Positions 18,065 through 28,055 are shown, counted from the first letter of the stretch. The stretch is 64,000 bases of DNA from Nitrosopumilus sp. LS_AOA (GCA_001543015.1 LFLC01000010.1:19822-83821); one strand, 5' to 3'. Translations and numbers: made by a program. The notes: generated by a model from the sequence alone, not told the origin.

Positions 18065-19204
18065 ATGGATAAATCAGGAATGTTAGTAGGAGGAGCTTTT
18101 GGAGCTATGTTAGTTATTACAATTTTTACAGTTTTTTTCATGTCCCCACCAGAATCAATAAAATCAACAATTGATGTAAGTGAGAATGATGAAATCCAAA
18201 TTAAAAAACCAATTTCATCTTATTCAAAAAATTTATCATTGAGTGAAATTTTTGAAAAATCAGAATCAGGAGTAGTTAGAGTAAATGTTCAAAGAGCAAA
18301 TTCAGTTGATGGTGTAGGAGGAATAGGTTCGGGTTTTGTTTTTGATAAAAAAGGCCACATAATTACAAATGCACATGTGGTTAATGATGCAACAAAAGTA
18401 GTAGTCACATTTCTTGATGGGAGATCATATAATGCCGAAATAATTGGAGTTGATGAATACACAGACATTGCAGTAATCAAAGTTAATGCAGATTTTTCAC
18501 TATTACAACCCGTACTTTTAGGGGATTCATCTAATCTCAAAGTAGGAGAACAAATAGCTGCAATTGGAAATCCATTTGGTTTATCAGGTTCAATGACATC
18601 AGGAATAATTAGTCAACTTGGGCGATTACTGCCTTCAGATGCAGGATATTCAATTCCAGATGTAATTCAAACAGATGCTGCAATAAATCCAGGGAATTCT
18701 GGAGGTCCATTGTTAAACATGATGGGCGGAGTAGTTGGAATTAATACTGCAATTCAATCTAATACAGGATCAAATACAGGAGTAGGTTTTGCAATACCAT
18801 CACAAACACTTGCCAAAATTGTTCCAACTCTAATTGAAAAAGGAGAATACAAGCATCCATGGATTGGAATTTCAGGTAGAGATATTGATCCAGATATGGC
18901 AAAAGTAATGAAATTAAAAGATGCGGTAGGATTCTTGATAGTTACAGTTGTAGATGATAGTCCAGCATCCAAAGCAGGATTGATTGGTTCAGAAAAAATA
19001 ATTCTAGTAGAAGGAGTGAATTATCCAATTGGGGGAGATGTAATTTTAGCAGTGGATGGAATAGATGTTAGGAAAATTGATGATATTTTGATACATCTAC
19101 AAAGAGCAAAATCCATAGGTGATGAAATGATGTTAGAGATTTTAAGAGACAATAGAACTACAACTATTACAATTATTCTACAAGAAAGACCAAATGTAAA
19201 TTAG
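18065..19204 (+). CDS. HtrA/DegP-like S1C serine protease with PDZ domain
   Basis: A 379-residue exported, membrane-anchored protease that degrades or refolds damaged proteins on the outer side of the membrane. One N-terminal helix (~residues 8-27) anchors it. The trypsin-like domain shows the full triad: H104 in TNAHVV, D134 in YTDIAV and S212 in NPGNSGGPL. A C-terminal PDZ domain (~275-375, PASKAGL, GDVILAVDG) binds substrate ends. It lies 38 bp behind the glycosyltransferase gene on the same strand. All key residues are present. Confidence 0.92.
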   Translation: MDKSGMLVGGAFGAMLVITIFTVFFMSPPESIKSTIDVSENDEIQIKKPISSYSKNLSLSEIFEKSESGVVRVNVQRANSVDGVGGIGSGFVFDKKGHIITNAHVVNDATKVVVTFLDGRSYNAEIIGVDEYTDIAVIKVNADFSLLQPVLLGDSSNLKVGEQIAAIGNPFGLSGSMTSGIISQLGRLLPSDAGYSIPDVIQTDAAINPGNSGGPLLNMMGGVVGINTAIQSNTGSNTGVGFAIPSQTLAKIVPTLIEKGEYKHPWIGISGRDIDPDMAKVMKLKDAVGFLIVTVVDDSPASKAGLIGSEKIILVEGVNYPIGGDVILAVDGIDVRKIDDILIHLQRAKSIGDEMMLEILRDNRTTTITIILQERPNVN

Positions 19205-19246
19205 AAAAATACAAGCATAAATACTTGCAGGCAAGAATTCATTCTA

Positions 19247-20416
19247 TTGAACAAGCTTGTCTTAAACTCTGAGAGCTTAAACAATGTTTTAGAGAATAAA
19301 ACAATCTCTCGTCAAGAAACAATTGAAATTTATCAACATGCAATAAAAGATCCCAGAGAACTTTTTTCTGTAGCACATAATTTAAGAAAAAAATTCAAAA
19401 AAGAAACAGTCACATTTTCAAAAAAAGCATTTTTCAACATAGTTAATCTCTGTAAAGATACTTGTACATATTGTACTTACAAAGCAGAACCAGAAGATAC
19501 GAAACTTTCGTTAATGTCAAAACAACAAATATTAGAATTACTACAACTTGCAAAAAAATACAAATGTGTTGAAGCTCTATTTGTTACAGGAGAGAAACCA
19601 GAACAAAAATATCCAGAAGCAAGAGAATGGCTTAAAAAAAATGGATTCAAATCAACAGTAGAATATCTCACCCATGCATCAGAATTAGCTTTAGAATTAG
19701 GATTATTTCCACACACAAATGCAGGAAATTTGAATTTTGAGGAAATGAGGGAGTTAAAGAAAACAAATGTATCCATGGGAATTATGCTTGAAAATGTTAG
19801 TGATAGATTAACTGAAAGAGGAATGCCCCATTATTTAGCAGCAAGTAAAAGACCAAAAACAAGATTATCTATTTTAGAAAATTCAGGAAAGCTGAAAATA
19901 CCAATGACTACTGGAATCCTGGTTGGAATTGGAGAAACTATTGAGGAGATAATTGATTCCATATTTGCAATAAAACAATTACATCAAAAATATGGGAATA
20001 TACAAGAAGTGATTTTACAAAATTTTCAACCTAAACAAGATACAATAATGAAAAATAATCCATCAGCAGATGAGAATTATTTTAAAACAATTGTAGCTTT
20101 ATCAAGAATCATCATGCCTGAAATGAATATACAAATTCCACCAAATTTATCACCTAAATCATATCAAAGTTTCTTATCAATTGGAATAAATGATTGGGGG
20201 GGAATATCACCACTTACTCCAGATTTTGTAAATCCAGAATTCTCATGGCCAGAAATTAGCAAAGTAGATGAGAATTCAAAAAATGCAGGTTTTGATTTAA
20301 AATGTAGATTTCCAATTTATCCTGAATTTTTTTCTTTTATTAGTAAAGAGTTAAGAGACAAGATGTCAGTGATAGAAGACAGGGAAGGATTAGTAAAAGA
20401 GGAATACTGGAGATGA
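19247..20416 (+). CDS. cofG: Fo synthase subunit 1, CofG (radical SAM)
   Basis: Together with CofH this radical SAM enzyme makes 7,8-didemethyl-8-hydroxy-5-deazariboflavin (Fo), the chromophore of coenzyme F420. The 389-residue protein has the radical SAM cluster motif CKDTCTYCTY near residue 70 and family segments VTGEKPEQKYPEA, ENVSDRLTERGMPHY and WGGISPLTPDFVNPE. The start is TTG at 19247. Its end overlaps the cofH start by 4 bp (ATGA), so translation is probably coupled. Confidence 0.93.
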   Translation: MNKLVLNSESLNNVLENKTISRQETIEIYQHAIKDPRELFSVAHNLRKKFKKETVTFSKKAFFNIVNLCKDTCTYCTYKAEPEDTKLSLMSKQQILELLQLAKKYKCVEALFVTGEKPEQKYPEAREWLKKNGFKSTVEYLTHASELALELGLFPHTNAGNLNFEEMRELKKTNVSMGIMLENVSDRLTERGMPHYLAASKRPKTRLSILENSGKLKIPMTTGILVGIGETIEEIIDSIFAIKQLHQKYGNIQEVILQNFQPKQDTIMKNNPSADENYFKTIVALSRIIMPEMNIQIPPNLSPKSYQSFLSIGINDWGGISPLTPDFVNPEFSWPEISKVDENSKNAGFDLKCRFPIYPEFFSFISKELRDKMSVIEDREGLVKEEYWR

Positions 20417-21672
20417 CAATGAATTTAGATTCACTTTTCAAATATGCAGATCCAATAATTTCAGAAATTCTTAACAATGCATTATCAGACAAAGAGATTT
20501 CAGCTAAAGAAGGAATTGAATTGTACAGTGCAGATGGAATGAATTTTCATCTTGTAGGATTAGTTGCAGATGAAATTCGAAGAAAGCGAGTTGGGGATAT
20601 TGTGTCATATGTGGTTAACAGAAATATCAATTTCACAAATGTGTGTATCAAACAATGTGGTTTTTGTGCATTTAGCAGAGATTTTAGAGAGGAAGAGGGA
20701 TATTTTCTTCCAACTGAAGAAATTGTAAGACGAGTAAAAGAAGCACATCAAGTAGGAGCTACAGAGGTTTGCATTCAAGCAGGACTTCCACCAGATATGA
20801 AAGGGGATCTTTATGAAAATATTTGTAGAGAAATTAAAAAAGAAATTCCAGACATACACATTCATGGATTCTCCCCTGAAGAAATTCTTTATGGTGCAGA
20901 GAGATCAAATACAACAATTGAAGAATTTCTAAAAAGAATGAAAGAGGCAGGGGTTGGAACACTTCCAGGAACATCAGCTGAAATTCTTGATCAAAAATTA
21001 AGAGATAAAATTTCTCCAGGTAGAATTAGTGTAGATAATTGGGAAAAAGTCATCAAAACTGCCCATAAAATGGGAATCAATACTACATCAACTATGATGT
21101 TTGGGCATTTAGAAACAATAGAAAATAGAATAAACCATATTGTAAAATTAAGAGAAATTCAAAAAGAAACAGGAGGGTTTACCGAATTTGTTCCCCTTAA
21201 TTTTATTCATACAGAAGCACCAATGTACAAACATCAATTACATGAAGGTATTAGACAAGGCGGGAGTGGAAACGATGTTTTACTTACACATGCAATTTCA
21301 AGAATTATGCTAAACAATTCTATTAATAATTTACAAATGTCATGGGTAAAAGAAGGACAAAAAATGTCACAGTTATTGTTAATGTGGGGAGCAAATGATT
21401 TTGGCGGAACTCTAATCAACGAAAGTATTTCAACATCTGCAGGTTCAGAATACGGTCAATTACTAAGACCTAAAGAAATTAGAAGAATGGTAAGAGAGAT
21501 TAAAAGAATTCCAGCAGAAAGAGACACGCATTATAATATTCTAAAAAAATTCGAAGACGGGAATGAGGAAGAAAGTGAATTAGATAAAATCACAAATATT
21601 TCACAATTTGGATCATATGTAGAACTAGTAAAAATAAATAAATTCAATTATAAAAATCCAAGAAGAAAATAA
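20413..21672 (+). CDS. cofH: Fo synthase subunit 2, CofH (radical SAM)
   Basis: The partner of CofG in Fo formation. It generates a radical on tyrosine and couples it to the ribityl-aminouracil precursor. The radical SAM motif is CIKQCGFCAF (cluster cysteines in CxxxCxxC), with IHGFSPEEI, MKEAGVGTLPGTSAEIL and NDFGGTLINESIS typical of the CofH/MqnC group. Its proximity to cofG supports CofH over MqnC. The start is ATG overlapping the cofG stop. It directly abuts the tldE-like gene. Confidence 0.92.
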   Translation: MTMNLDSLFKYADPIISEILNNALSDKEISAKEGIELYSADGMNFHLVGLVADEIRRKRVGDIVSYVVNRNINFTNVCIKQCGFCAFSRDFREEEGYFLPTEEIVRRVKEAHQVGATEVCIQAGLPPDMKGDLYENICREIKKEIPDIHIHGFSPEEILYGAERSNTTIEEFLKRMKEAGVGTLPGTSAEILDQKLRDKISPGRISVDNWEKVIKTAHKMGINTTSTMMFGHLETIENRINHIVKLREIQKETGGFTEFVPLNFIHTEAPMYKHQLHEGIRQGGSGNDVLLTHAISRIMLNNSINNLQMSWVKEGQKMSQLLLMWGANDFGGTLINESISTSAGSEYGQLLRPKEIRRMVREIKRIPAERDTHYNILKKFEDGNEEESELDKITNISQFGSYVELVKINKFNYKNPRRK

Positions 21673-23031
21673 TTGTCTATTGCAGAAAAGGCATTAAACC
21701 ATTCAAAAAAAATTGGTATTGATGAATGTGAAATAGTTGTAGTGAAGAAAAAAATCACAACAGTTAGAATTACAGACTCTGAAATTGCAGAAATTAAACA
21801 AAATTTTGATGAAAGTTATGGGATTAGAATTATTCATCAAAAAAAAATTGCTTCAAGTCAAACAACAGATAAAGAAAATATCAATAAAAATATTGAAAAT
21901 ATTTTTGAAACAATATCAAATCTTAAACCAAGAGAATTTTGGAATGGATTGCCATACAAAGCATCATTAAAAAAATTAGAGGGAACATTTGATGAAAAAT
22001 TGGAAGAGATTTCAGGCTCAAATGCTATGGATATCGCACAAAATATGATAAATTCTACTATTAACGATAAAGTAAATACGATTACAGGTTCATTGAATAT
22101 AGTTTCAGAGAATTTTGAATTATCAAATACCAACGGATTAGAACTTGTAGATAAATCCACATACATTACAGGAATTATTAATGCAGAATCAGAATTTGGA
22201 AATTTACCAGTATCAGGTATAGGGCATGCAAGTGGTAGAACATTAGTAAATTTTTCAGCAGAACAATTAGGAAAAGATGCAAAACATATGTGCATTAAAG
22301 CAATTAATCCACAAAAGATTGATTCAGGCATGTATTCTATAATTTTTGAACCATATTCAGTGGGAGAACTATTGGCATTTGTGATTGCAGCAAATTTTAA
22401 TTTTAAAACATTTTCAGAAAAAAAAAGTTGTTTCTCAAATAATTTTGAAGAAAAAATAGCAATTGATGAATTAGATTTGATAGATGACCCATTCATTCCA
22501 GAAGGAATAGGATCAAAATCAGTTGATGATGAAGGTGTGTCAACTCAGAAAATAAATTTAATAGAAAACGGTATTTTCAAAAATACTTTTTCAAATCTTT
22601 ATGATAGTTATAAAGAAGGAGGGAAATCTACAGGGAATTCATCAAGAGTAGGTTCACCAACGGGAAGAAGTTCAGAACCAATTCCAATTTCGGCACCACA
22701 TAATTTGAAAATAAATTCAGGGAATAGTTCTCAAGAAGATATGATAAAAGATACAAAACATGGATTAGTAGTTGGAAGGTTATGGTACACATATGCTGTA
22801 AATCCAATTAAAGGAGATTTTTCATGTACTGCAAGAAGCGGCATACATATTATTGAAAATGGTGAAATAAAGAGTTCTGGGAAATCAGTAAGAATAATTC
22901 ACAACCTTACAAATATGTTAAAAAATATTTCAGAGATTGGAAACAATCAAAGAAATGTCATTCAATGGGCATCATTGCCATCAATTACGCCATCAATTAA
23001 AGTAGAAAATATCACAGTAAATTCGATTTAA
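21673..23031 (+). CDS. TldD/PmbA family metalloprotease-like protein (TldE-type)
   Basis: A 452-residue TldD/PmbA family protein. In bacteria TldD and TldE form a heterodimeric peptidase that trims modified peptides. Visible family features are the N-terminal half with ITDSEIAEIKQNFDESYGIR, the GMYSIIFEP strand, and the C-terminal glycine-rich SAPHNLKINSG segment. I do not see the HExxxH zinc motif of TldD, so this looks like the non-catalytic TldE/PmbA partner. The start is TTG immediately after the cofH stop, with no spacer, implying one operon cofG-cofH-tldE. No TldD partner is in the window. Confidence 0.82.
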   Translation: MSIAEKALNHSKKIGIDECEIVVVKKKITTVRITDSEIAEIKQNFDESYGIRIIHQKKIASSQTTDKENINKNIENIFETISNLKPREFWNGLPYKASLKKLEGTFDEKLEEISGSNAMDIAQNMINSTINDKVNTITGSLNIVSENFELSNTNGLELVDKSTYITGIINAESEFGNLPVSGIGHASGRTLVNFSAEQLGKDAKHMCIKAINPQKIDSGMYSIIFEPYSVGELLAFVIAANFNFKTFSEKKSCFSNNFEEKIAIDELDLIDDPFIPEGIGSKSVDDEGVSTQKINLIENGIFKNTFSNLYDSYKEGGKSTGNSSRVGSPTGRSSEPIPISAPHNLKINSGNSSQEDMIKDTKHGLVVGRLWYTYAVNPIKGDFSCTARSGIHIIENGEIKSSGKSVRIIHNLTNMLKNISEIGNNQRNVIQWASLPSITPSIKVENITVNSI

Positions 23032-23051
23032 ACAAGAAATACAGGCATAGA

Positions 23052-23987
23052 TTACTTGAAAAACGTGACTGCCAAATAAACAGCATACCCAACGGTAAGA
23101 CAAACACCCATGGCCTTACTTATAATTCCAGTTTTTAGCGCAATTAACAATGAAAGACTAAAGATAATCATTATTGCATAATCGACATAAACATCAGATG
23201 AAATCATTACACCTCCAAGTACTGCACCTACACCCATGATCATCAAAATATTGTAAATGTTACTTCCGATTATATTTCCAATACCAATATCCGCATGACC
23301 TTTTCTAATGGCAATTATTGATGTAATTAATTCTGGAAGAGAGGTACCAATTGCAATTACAGTTAAGCCAATAATTTTTTCAGATAAACCAAATTCTTTT
23401 GCCAAAATAACTGCATTGTCAACGGTCAAGATTGCACCAACATACAAAAGACCAACACCTAATCCAATTAATCCAAATGATTTGAGGTAGAGGTTTTTTT
23501 TATGTTGTTGTGTTTTTTCGTTATTCTTTTCTCTTTGTTTCATTATATCTTTAAATGTATAAATTGTAAATACACCCAATCCTCCAAGCAACAAGATTCC
23601 ATCATACTGAGATATCTCACCATCAATTGAAATCAATACAAGTAAAACAGAAACACCCAACATGATTGGGATTTCTTTTTTTAATACAGATTTTCGTACT
23701 GCAAGAGGAACAAGAATTGCCGCAATACCAATAACCATCCCAACATTTGCAATATTACTTCCAACTATATTTCCTAAAATTATTGCACTATGTTCTCCTG
23801 CTGCAGCAATACTAGCTGCAAGTTCAGGAGTTGATGTGCCATAAGCTACAATAGTCATACCAATTACAAGATTACTTATACGAAATTTCTTAGCAATGGT
23901 AACACCTCCACTAACTAACCAATTACCCCCAAAACACAGCAGTACTAATCCAACTACAGTTAGAATTGCGTTTACTACTATTTCCAC
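23052..23987 (-). CDS. sodium/calcium exchanger family transporter (CaCA, YrbG-like)
   Basis: A 311-residue inner-membrane antiporter with about ten helices arranged as two inverted repeats. The two alpha-repeat motifs are clear: IVAYGTSTPELAASI with VGSNIANV in the first half, and VIAIGTSLPELITSI with IGSNIYNI in the second. The Glu in each PEL motif forms the ion site. It probably expels Ca2+ (or another cation) in exchange for Na+ or H+. The start is ATG; length is typical. It is convergent with the cofG-H operon. Confidence 0.92.
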   Translation of the reverse strand: MEIVVNAILTVVGLVLLCFGGNWLVSGGVTIAKKFRISNLVIGMTIVAYGTSTPELAASIAAAGEHSAIILGNIVGSNIANVGMVIGIAAILVPLAVRKSVLKKEIPIMLGVSVLLVLISIDGEISQYDGILLLGGLGVFTIYTFKDIMKQREKNNEKTQQHKKNLYLKSFGLIGLGVGLLYVGAILTVDNAVILAKEFGLSEKIIGLTVIAIGTSLPELITSIIAIRKGHADIGIGNIIGSNIYNILMIMGVGAVLGGVMISSDVYVDYAIMIIFSLSLLIALKTGIISKAMGVCLTVGYAVYLAVTFFK

Positions 23988-24198
23988 AATAAACTTTCAG
24001 ATTTTGCTCGTTTAAAGGAGATGATTTACCATTAGTTTACAATTCAAACAATTCAAGTTAATTCATTAAAAATTATTCAGATCGTGAAAAGTAAAATATT
24101 ATAATCATAAAATGGAAATAGGCACAAAATATGAGTGTAAAAAAACAATCCAGAAAGATCAATAAAGCTCAAGTCAAAGACTAATAAAGTAATGTACC

Positions 24199-24217
24199 GT
24201 ACCATACAGTATGATAC
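24199..24217. promoter_or_regulatory. palindrome over the start codon of the winged-helix gene
   Basis: GTACCATAC-A-GTATGATAC is a 9-nt inverted repeat with 8 of 9 positions complementary, centred on 24208 and covering the ATG at 24211. A further partial copy (GTACC) precedes it at 24194. Position and symmetry suggest a dimeric repressor site, probably autoregulatory. Confidence 0.45.
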
Positions 24218-24567
24218 GACAAAGACTAACATATGTGCCATTAGAGGTAGCAGATCAATTCGAAGATTTCATCATAAAGCGCGGTGAACAAGTTCTAGAT
24301 GCAGTAAAAGCAAAAACAAGAGATTACAGTACATTATCTTTACTGAAATTATTGTATCAACTCAGAGGAAATTCTATGACATTTTCAGAATTGTATTCAA
24401 AATCAAAGATCAGAATGAAAAAATCATTTCTAAATTATCTGCATCTATGTGTAGATTACAATTTTATCAAAAAAGAGCCAAGAGGTGCAAATATGATATA
24501 CTCAATTACAGAGAAAGGACATACCATGTTGAATCTGTTCATTCACAAGCAACTCCACATGCAATAA
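24211..24567 (+). CDS. winged-helix transcriptional regulator-like protein, 118 aa
   Basis: A 118-residue protein predicted to be mostly helical with a winged-helix DNA-binding region at ~40-115: LSLLKLLYQLRGNSMTFSEL, then KKSFLNYLHLCVDYNFI (recognition helix region) and a wing (KKEPRGANMIYSITEKG). This order resembles small archaeal PadR/MarR-like regulators. No ligand domain is present. A palindrome overlaps its own start codon, suggesting negative autoregulation. Targets unknown. Confidence 0.65.
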   Translation: MIRQRLTYVPLEVADQFEDFIIKRGEQVLDAVKAKTRDYSTLSLLKLLYQLRGNSMTFSELYSKSKIRMKKSFLNYLHLCVDYNFIKKEPRGANMIYSITEKGHTMLNLFIHKQLHMQ

Positions 24568-24619
24568 AAAATATTTCAACACGTAAAACATATGCACAAA
24601 AATGAATGATATTGGTAAA

Positions 24620-25495
24620 TTAAGACTTTTTTGGATTTAATGGAGTCGCAACATTCCACAAAAATTCACATAAACTGAAAATATTATTTGTCATCTCTGG
24701 TGCATCAGTACATAATGAAATATTAGAATTTTCATCCGTGAAATCATTTGTATTAGTAAAATCAGACATGAACATTTGTTTATTTTCAAAAACAGCTATC
24801 CTACCATTAGAAGGTAATTTACCAATTTTATTTTCAGTAGCATTAATTCTCTTAATGTAAGGAATAACTAATTTTTCATTAGAATCAGTAATCAAGAAAA
24901 CAGTGCCTCCATTTTTTTTACATATTTTAATTTTTTCAGGAATATCACTATGATACATTCTCATAATATCCTTAATCGAAGTCACAATGTAAACAACATC
25001 TTTTGCAGTTTCCAGTGCAAGACTAATACCAGAATAAACATTTTCTAATCCCTGAATAACTCGGAATGTAGGTGCAGATGCATCAAAAGATATAGAAACA
25101 ATGCCATTAACTTTTTTGATAATATCTTTTTTAATTTTATTAATTCGTTCAATATCCTTTTTCTTTTTTTGTAAAACCAAATCTATTGAATTTTCAGGAT
25201 CAGTAGGAATACATAATTTTGGATTAGATAAAGTCATAGAAACAAAACCTTCACTTACCAATTCATCAATTTTTCTATAAATTTTATTTCTATCAATTTT
25301 CATCTCTTTTGCCAAAGAACCAGTAGTAATTGGGCCTAATCTTAAAAGAGTCATGTAAATCTGTCCAGATTGAAAATCCAATCCCAATGCAGAGGAAAAT
25401 GCTAAACTAATATCATTAACATGTTCAATAACACCAAGTTCAGTGGGGGTATGCTTGAAATCAGTTTTTTGTCTTTGCAATGAAAACAGTACCAA
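24620..25495 (-). CDS. TrmB-family transcriptional regulator
   Basis: A 291-residue regulator. The N-terminal winged helix (~30-100: GLDFQSGQIYMTLLRLGPIT, SLAKEMKIDRNKIYRKIDEL) is characteristic of TrmB proteins. A coiled linker and an effector domain follow, with a PLD-like alpha/beta pattern (FRVIQGLENVYSGISLAL). In archaea the family controls sugar and energy metabolism genes; here no sugar transporter is nearby. The start is TTG at 25495. The divergent promoter region carries a row of hexamers (25519-25560) immediately upstream, so it may control itself and the kinase across the gap. Confidence 0.8.
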   Translation of the reverse strand: MVLFSLQRQKTDFKHTPTELGVIEHVNDISLAFSSALGLDFQSGQIYMTLLRLGPITTGSLAKEMKIDRNKIYRKIDELVSEGFVSMTLSNPKLCIPTDPENSIDLVLQKKKKDIERINKIKKDIIKKVNGIVSISFDASAPTFRVIQGLENVYSGISLALETAKDVVYIVTSIKDIMRMYHSDIPEKIKICKKNGGTVFLITDSNEKLVIPYIKRINATENKIGKLPSNGRIAVFENKQMFMSDFTNTNDFTDENSNISLCTDAPEMTNNIFSLCEFLWNVATPLNPKKS

Positions 25496-25518
25496 TTTTT
25501 ACTTAATACCAGTCAAGG

Positions 25519-25560
25519 TGTTCAGTATGAACAATATGAACAAGATGTTCATGATGAGCA
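25519..25560. promoter_or_regulatory. array of five hexamer half-sites at 9-bp spacing
   Basis: Five related hexamers start exactly every 9 bp: TGTTCA (25519), TGAACA (25528), TGAACA (25537), TGTTCA (25546) and TGAGCA (25555). The first pair, and the third with the fourth, are perfect inverted repeats around 3-bp spacers. The array lies 24 bp upstream of the TrmB-like start and 78 bp upstream of the kinase start. It looks like an operator for cooperative binding. Confidence 0.6.
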
Positions 25561-25600
25561 AGAAAAAATGATTGTTTAATATCAAAATTAGAGAAAAATA

Positions 25601-25615
25601 TGTTCAAAATGAGCA
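25601..25615. promoter_or_regulatory. isolated operator-like site TGTTCAAAATGAGCA
   Basis: Another hexamer pair, TGTTCA-3-TGAGCA, with the same 3-bp spacing as the main array, 22 bp before the kinase start codon. A further TGAACA at 25639 overlaps that start. A near copy is found upstream of the receiver gene at 55816. Confidence 0.45.
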
Positions 25616-25637
25616 TACCCCCCCACATTAGATAGAC

Positions 25638-26681
25638 TTGAACATAACAAATATGGAAAAAGATGTTATTGAAAGAAGGAATGTAATGATAAGTGGAACC
25701 AGAGTTAAAGAATCATCAAATACTAATTTTAGATCAAGGGGAACATCACAAAGTGGGTTAAAAGAATCACTTCAAAATACTGAAAATGATTTAATGAATG
25801 CACTATTTGAACAAAATCCAGCATACAACCAAACGATAGCCACATTAAAACAATTCAACGAGTATAAACTACAATTAGCAAAAAATCAAGTGGAAAGAGA
25901 ACTAAAACTCTCAAAAGCTTTTGAACAAAGAGTAATTCAAAATTTAAAAAATGTTGCAAATAATGAAAGAAAATTAAAAGAACAAAAATTCCATCTTCAA
26001 GAAAAAATGAATAAAGTATCAGAGAAACTAACAGATTCAGGAAGACTTATGACAATAGGAACACTAGCTACAAGATTCAGTCATGATGTCAAAAATCCCC
26101 TCACACTCATTCAAACTCAGCTTGAAGTTCTGCAAATGAAATTCTTAAAAGAAAATGATAACGATACCAAAGTTGCATTTTTGAGAATTTTTTATGCATT
26201 ATCTGGAATCACGCATATGGCAGAGCAAGTTTTAGATTATTCTCGTGAAAAACCATTACAAACAACACAAACTAATCTATCAGATATTTTGAAATTATGT
26301 ATAATGGGAATGGTCATTCCTGAAAATATTAAAATCACACTGCCAGAAAAAGACTGCACCATATTATGTGATGATTATCAAATAGGAATTGTGTTTAATA
26401 ATTTAATTTTAAATTCTATAGAATCACTAGAAGATGGAGGAGAAATTAAAATAAATGTAAATAATGAAACAGACAATATTGTTATAGAATTTCAGGATTC
26501 AGGTCCAGGAATTTCAGAAGACATAGTTGAAAAAATATTTGAACCCATGTTTAGTACTAAACAGAAAGGTACAGGGTTAGGATTAGCAAGTTGTGTTAGA
26601 ATAATAGCACAGCATAAAGGAACAATTAGTGTACAAAATAACCCAACAAGATTTTTGATTAAACTTCCAAAAAATCAATAA
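25638..26681 (+). CDS. soluble histidine kinase
   Basis: A 347-residue cytoplasmic histidine kinase with no membrane helix. Residues ~45-130 form a predicted coiled coil. The dimerisation/phosphoacceptor helix has FSHDVKNPL with H149. The ATPase domain shows the N box (NLILNSIESLEDG), G1 (DSGPGI), F box (KIFEPMFSTK) and G2 (GTGLGLA). It starts at TTG 25638, with a possible ATG at 25653. No receiver is adjacent on the same strand; several stand-alone receivers occur in the window. Upstream hexamers suggest regulation together with TrmB. It is paralogous to the degenerate kinase at 54277. Confidence 0.85.
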   Translation: MNITNMEKDVIERRNVMISGTRVKESSNTNFRSRGTSQSGLKESLQNTENDLMNALFEQNPAYNQTIATLKQFNEYKLQLAKNQVERELKLSKAFEQRVIQNLKNVANNERKLKEQKFHLQEKMNKVSEKLTDSGRLMTIGTLATRFSHDVKNPLTLIQTQLEVLQMKFLKENDNDTKVAFLRIFYALSGITHMAEQVLDYSREKPLQTTQTNLSDILKLCIMGMVIPENIKITLPEKDCTILCDDYQIGIVFNNLILNSIESLEDGGEIKINVNNETDNIVIEFQDSGPGISEDIVEKIFEPMFSTKQKGTGLGLASCVRIIAQHKGTISVQNNPTRFLIKLPKNQ

Positions 26682-26714
26682 AACATAAACTCAAAAATAA
26701 GAAAATCTTGAAAA

Positions 26715-27962
26715 TTAATTAACATTCATTACAGGTTGTGTGTCAGGAACAATTAGATCTTTTTGTGGAATACTAAAGTAGAAAACAGAACCTTGCCCCA
26801 ATTCACTGTCCACACCAATTAATCCATGCATACTACGAACTATTCCTTTACAAATGGATAATCCAAGACCAGAACCACCATGTTCTCTAGTTGTAGAAGC
26901 ATTTACTTGATAAAATTTTTGGAATAAATTCTTTTGATTATCTTTTGAAATCCCCATACCATTATCTTTGACATAAAACGTCACATAAGGATCATTTCTT
27001 TTTGTAGCAATTTCAATTTTTCCGTTTTCAGATACAAAATCAATTGCATTAATTAGAAAATTTTTCAATACTTGTTCAATACGATTTTTGTCTCCAGATA
27101 TAATTAAATCATCATTACAAGATATAGAAAAATCAATATTATTTTCAGCCATAACAGATTCATATTCATCATAAACAGATTTAATAATTTTACAAGAGGA
27201 CAAATCAGAAAATGTGAATACCATTTTTCCTAAATCAAGTTTTTTAACATCTAACAAATCACCAATCATCACTACTAATTTATCGGCATTATGATGAATT
27301 TTTTCAATACTTTGACGCTGTTTTTCATTTAAAACGCCATATGCATCCTGTTCTAAAATAGAGCACCAACTAATGATGGGAGTAAGAGGGGTTTTTAATT
27401 CATGTGAAATCATAGAGGTGAATTCAGATTTTTTCTGATCAGCTTTTTTTGCTTCTTCTACAAGATTAGTTACAATATTACTCCGCCATTCTAATTCGTG
27501 CAAGTATTTTTTTTCAATTTTCTTTTGTTCTGTTAATTCAGATATTGTTTTTTTCAATTCTTCTTTAGTTTCATTCAAATATTGAACTTTATACTTTAAT
27601 TCAATGTCTGTATGTTGTAATTCTAAGATTTTTGCTTCATAATCTTTTGATTTCTCAATAAACTTTTCACTTAATTTGTTGATAGAATTCCCCAATGTTC
27701 CTAACTCATCATTTTTTTCTATTTTCAATAATGTTTTACCGTCATCAGATATCGCATCAGTGTTTTTGGTGAATTTTTTTATCTCTAACAACACGTGTTT
27801 GACCAAAAGGATTGCAGATATACCAAATGCAAAAATTGCAGTTAATGAAATTGTGAAAAATAGAAAATTATTGGAAGGATCTGAAAAATAATATCCATAA
27901 AATATTAAACCCGTCATTATTGCAAGAAATGAACCAATTTTTATTATAAATTTAGTAAGCAT
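26715..27962 (-). CDS. membrane histidine kinase (HAMP-like, HisKA, HATPase)
   Basis: A 415-residue membrane kinase. Two N-terminal helices (~8-25 and ~33-55) enclose only a few residues, so there is no real extracytoplasmic sensor. A HAMP-like segment and a coiled coil (~75-170) follow. The H box is [13 protein letters not shown]. The ATPase domain has [27 protein letters not shown] and [14 protein letters not shown]. All catalytic motifs are intact. It is transcribed divergently from the receiver gene at 28056, a likely partner. Its C-terminal half closely resembles that of the CHASE3 kinase at 51102. Confidence 0.88.
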   Translation of the reverse strand: MLTKFIIKIGSFLAIMTGLIFYGYYFSDPSNNFLFFTISLTAIFAFGISAILLVKHVLLEIKKFTKNTDAISDDGKTLLKIEKNDELGTLGNSINKLSEKFIEKSKDYEAKILELQHTDIELKYKVQYLNETKEELKKTISELTEQKKIEKKYLHELEWRSNIVTNLVEEAKKADQKKSEFTSMISHELKTPLTPIISWCSILEQDAYGVLNEKQRQSIEKIHHNADKLVVMIGDLLDVKKLDLGKMVFTFSDLSSCKIIKSVYDEYESVMAENNIDFSISCNDDLIISGDKNRIEQVLKNFLINAIDFVSENGKIEIATKRNDPYVTFYVKDNGMGISKDNQKNLFQKFYQVNASTTREHGGSGLGLSICKGIVRSMHGLIGVDSELGQGSVFYFSIPQKDLIVPDTQPVMNVN

Positions 27963-28055
27963 CTCTAAAAAGTAATAGTTCTAATGTTTTGTCAAGCAAT
28001 GTGTTATCAAATTAAACAAGCTACAGCTAAACTGGCAATCTAAGAATAAATCATA

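Noticed and set aside
24131..24184. 17-codon frame MSVKKQSRKINKAQVKD upstream of the winged-helix gene
   Set aside because: Too short and featureless to call; kept only as a possible leader peptide.
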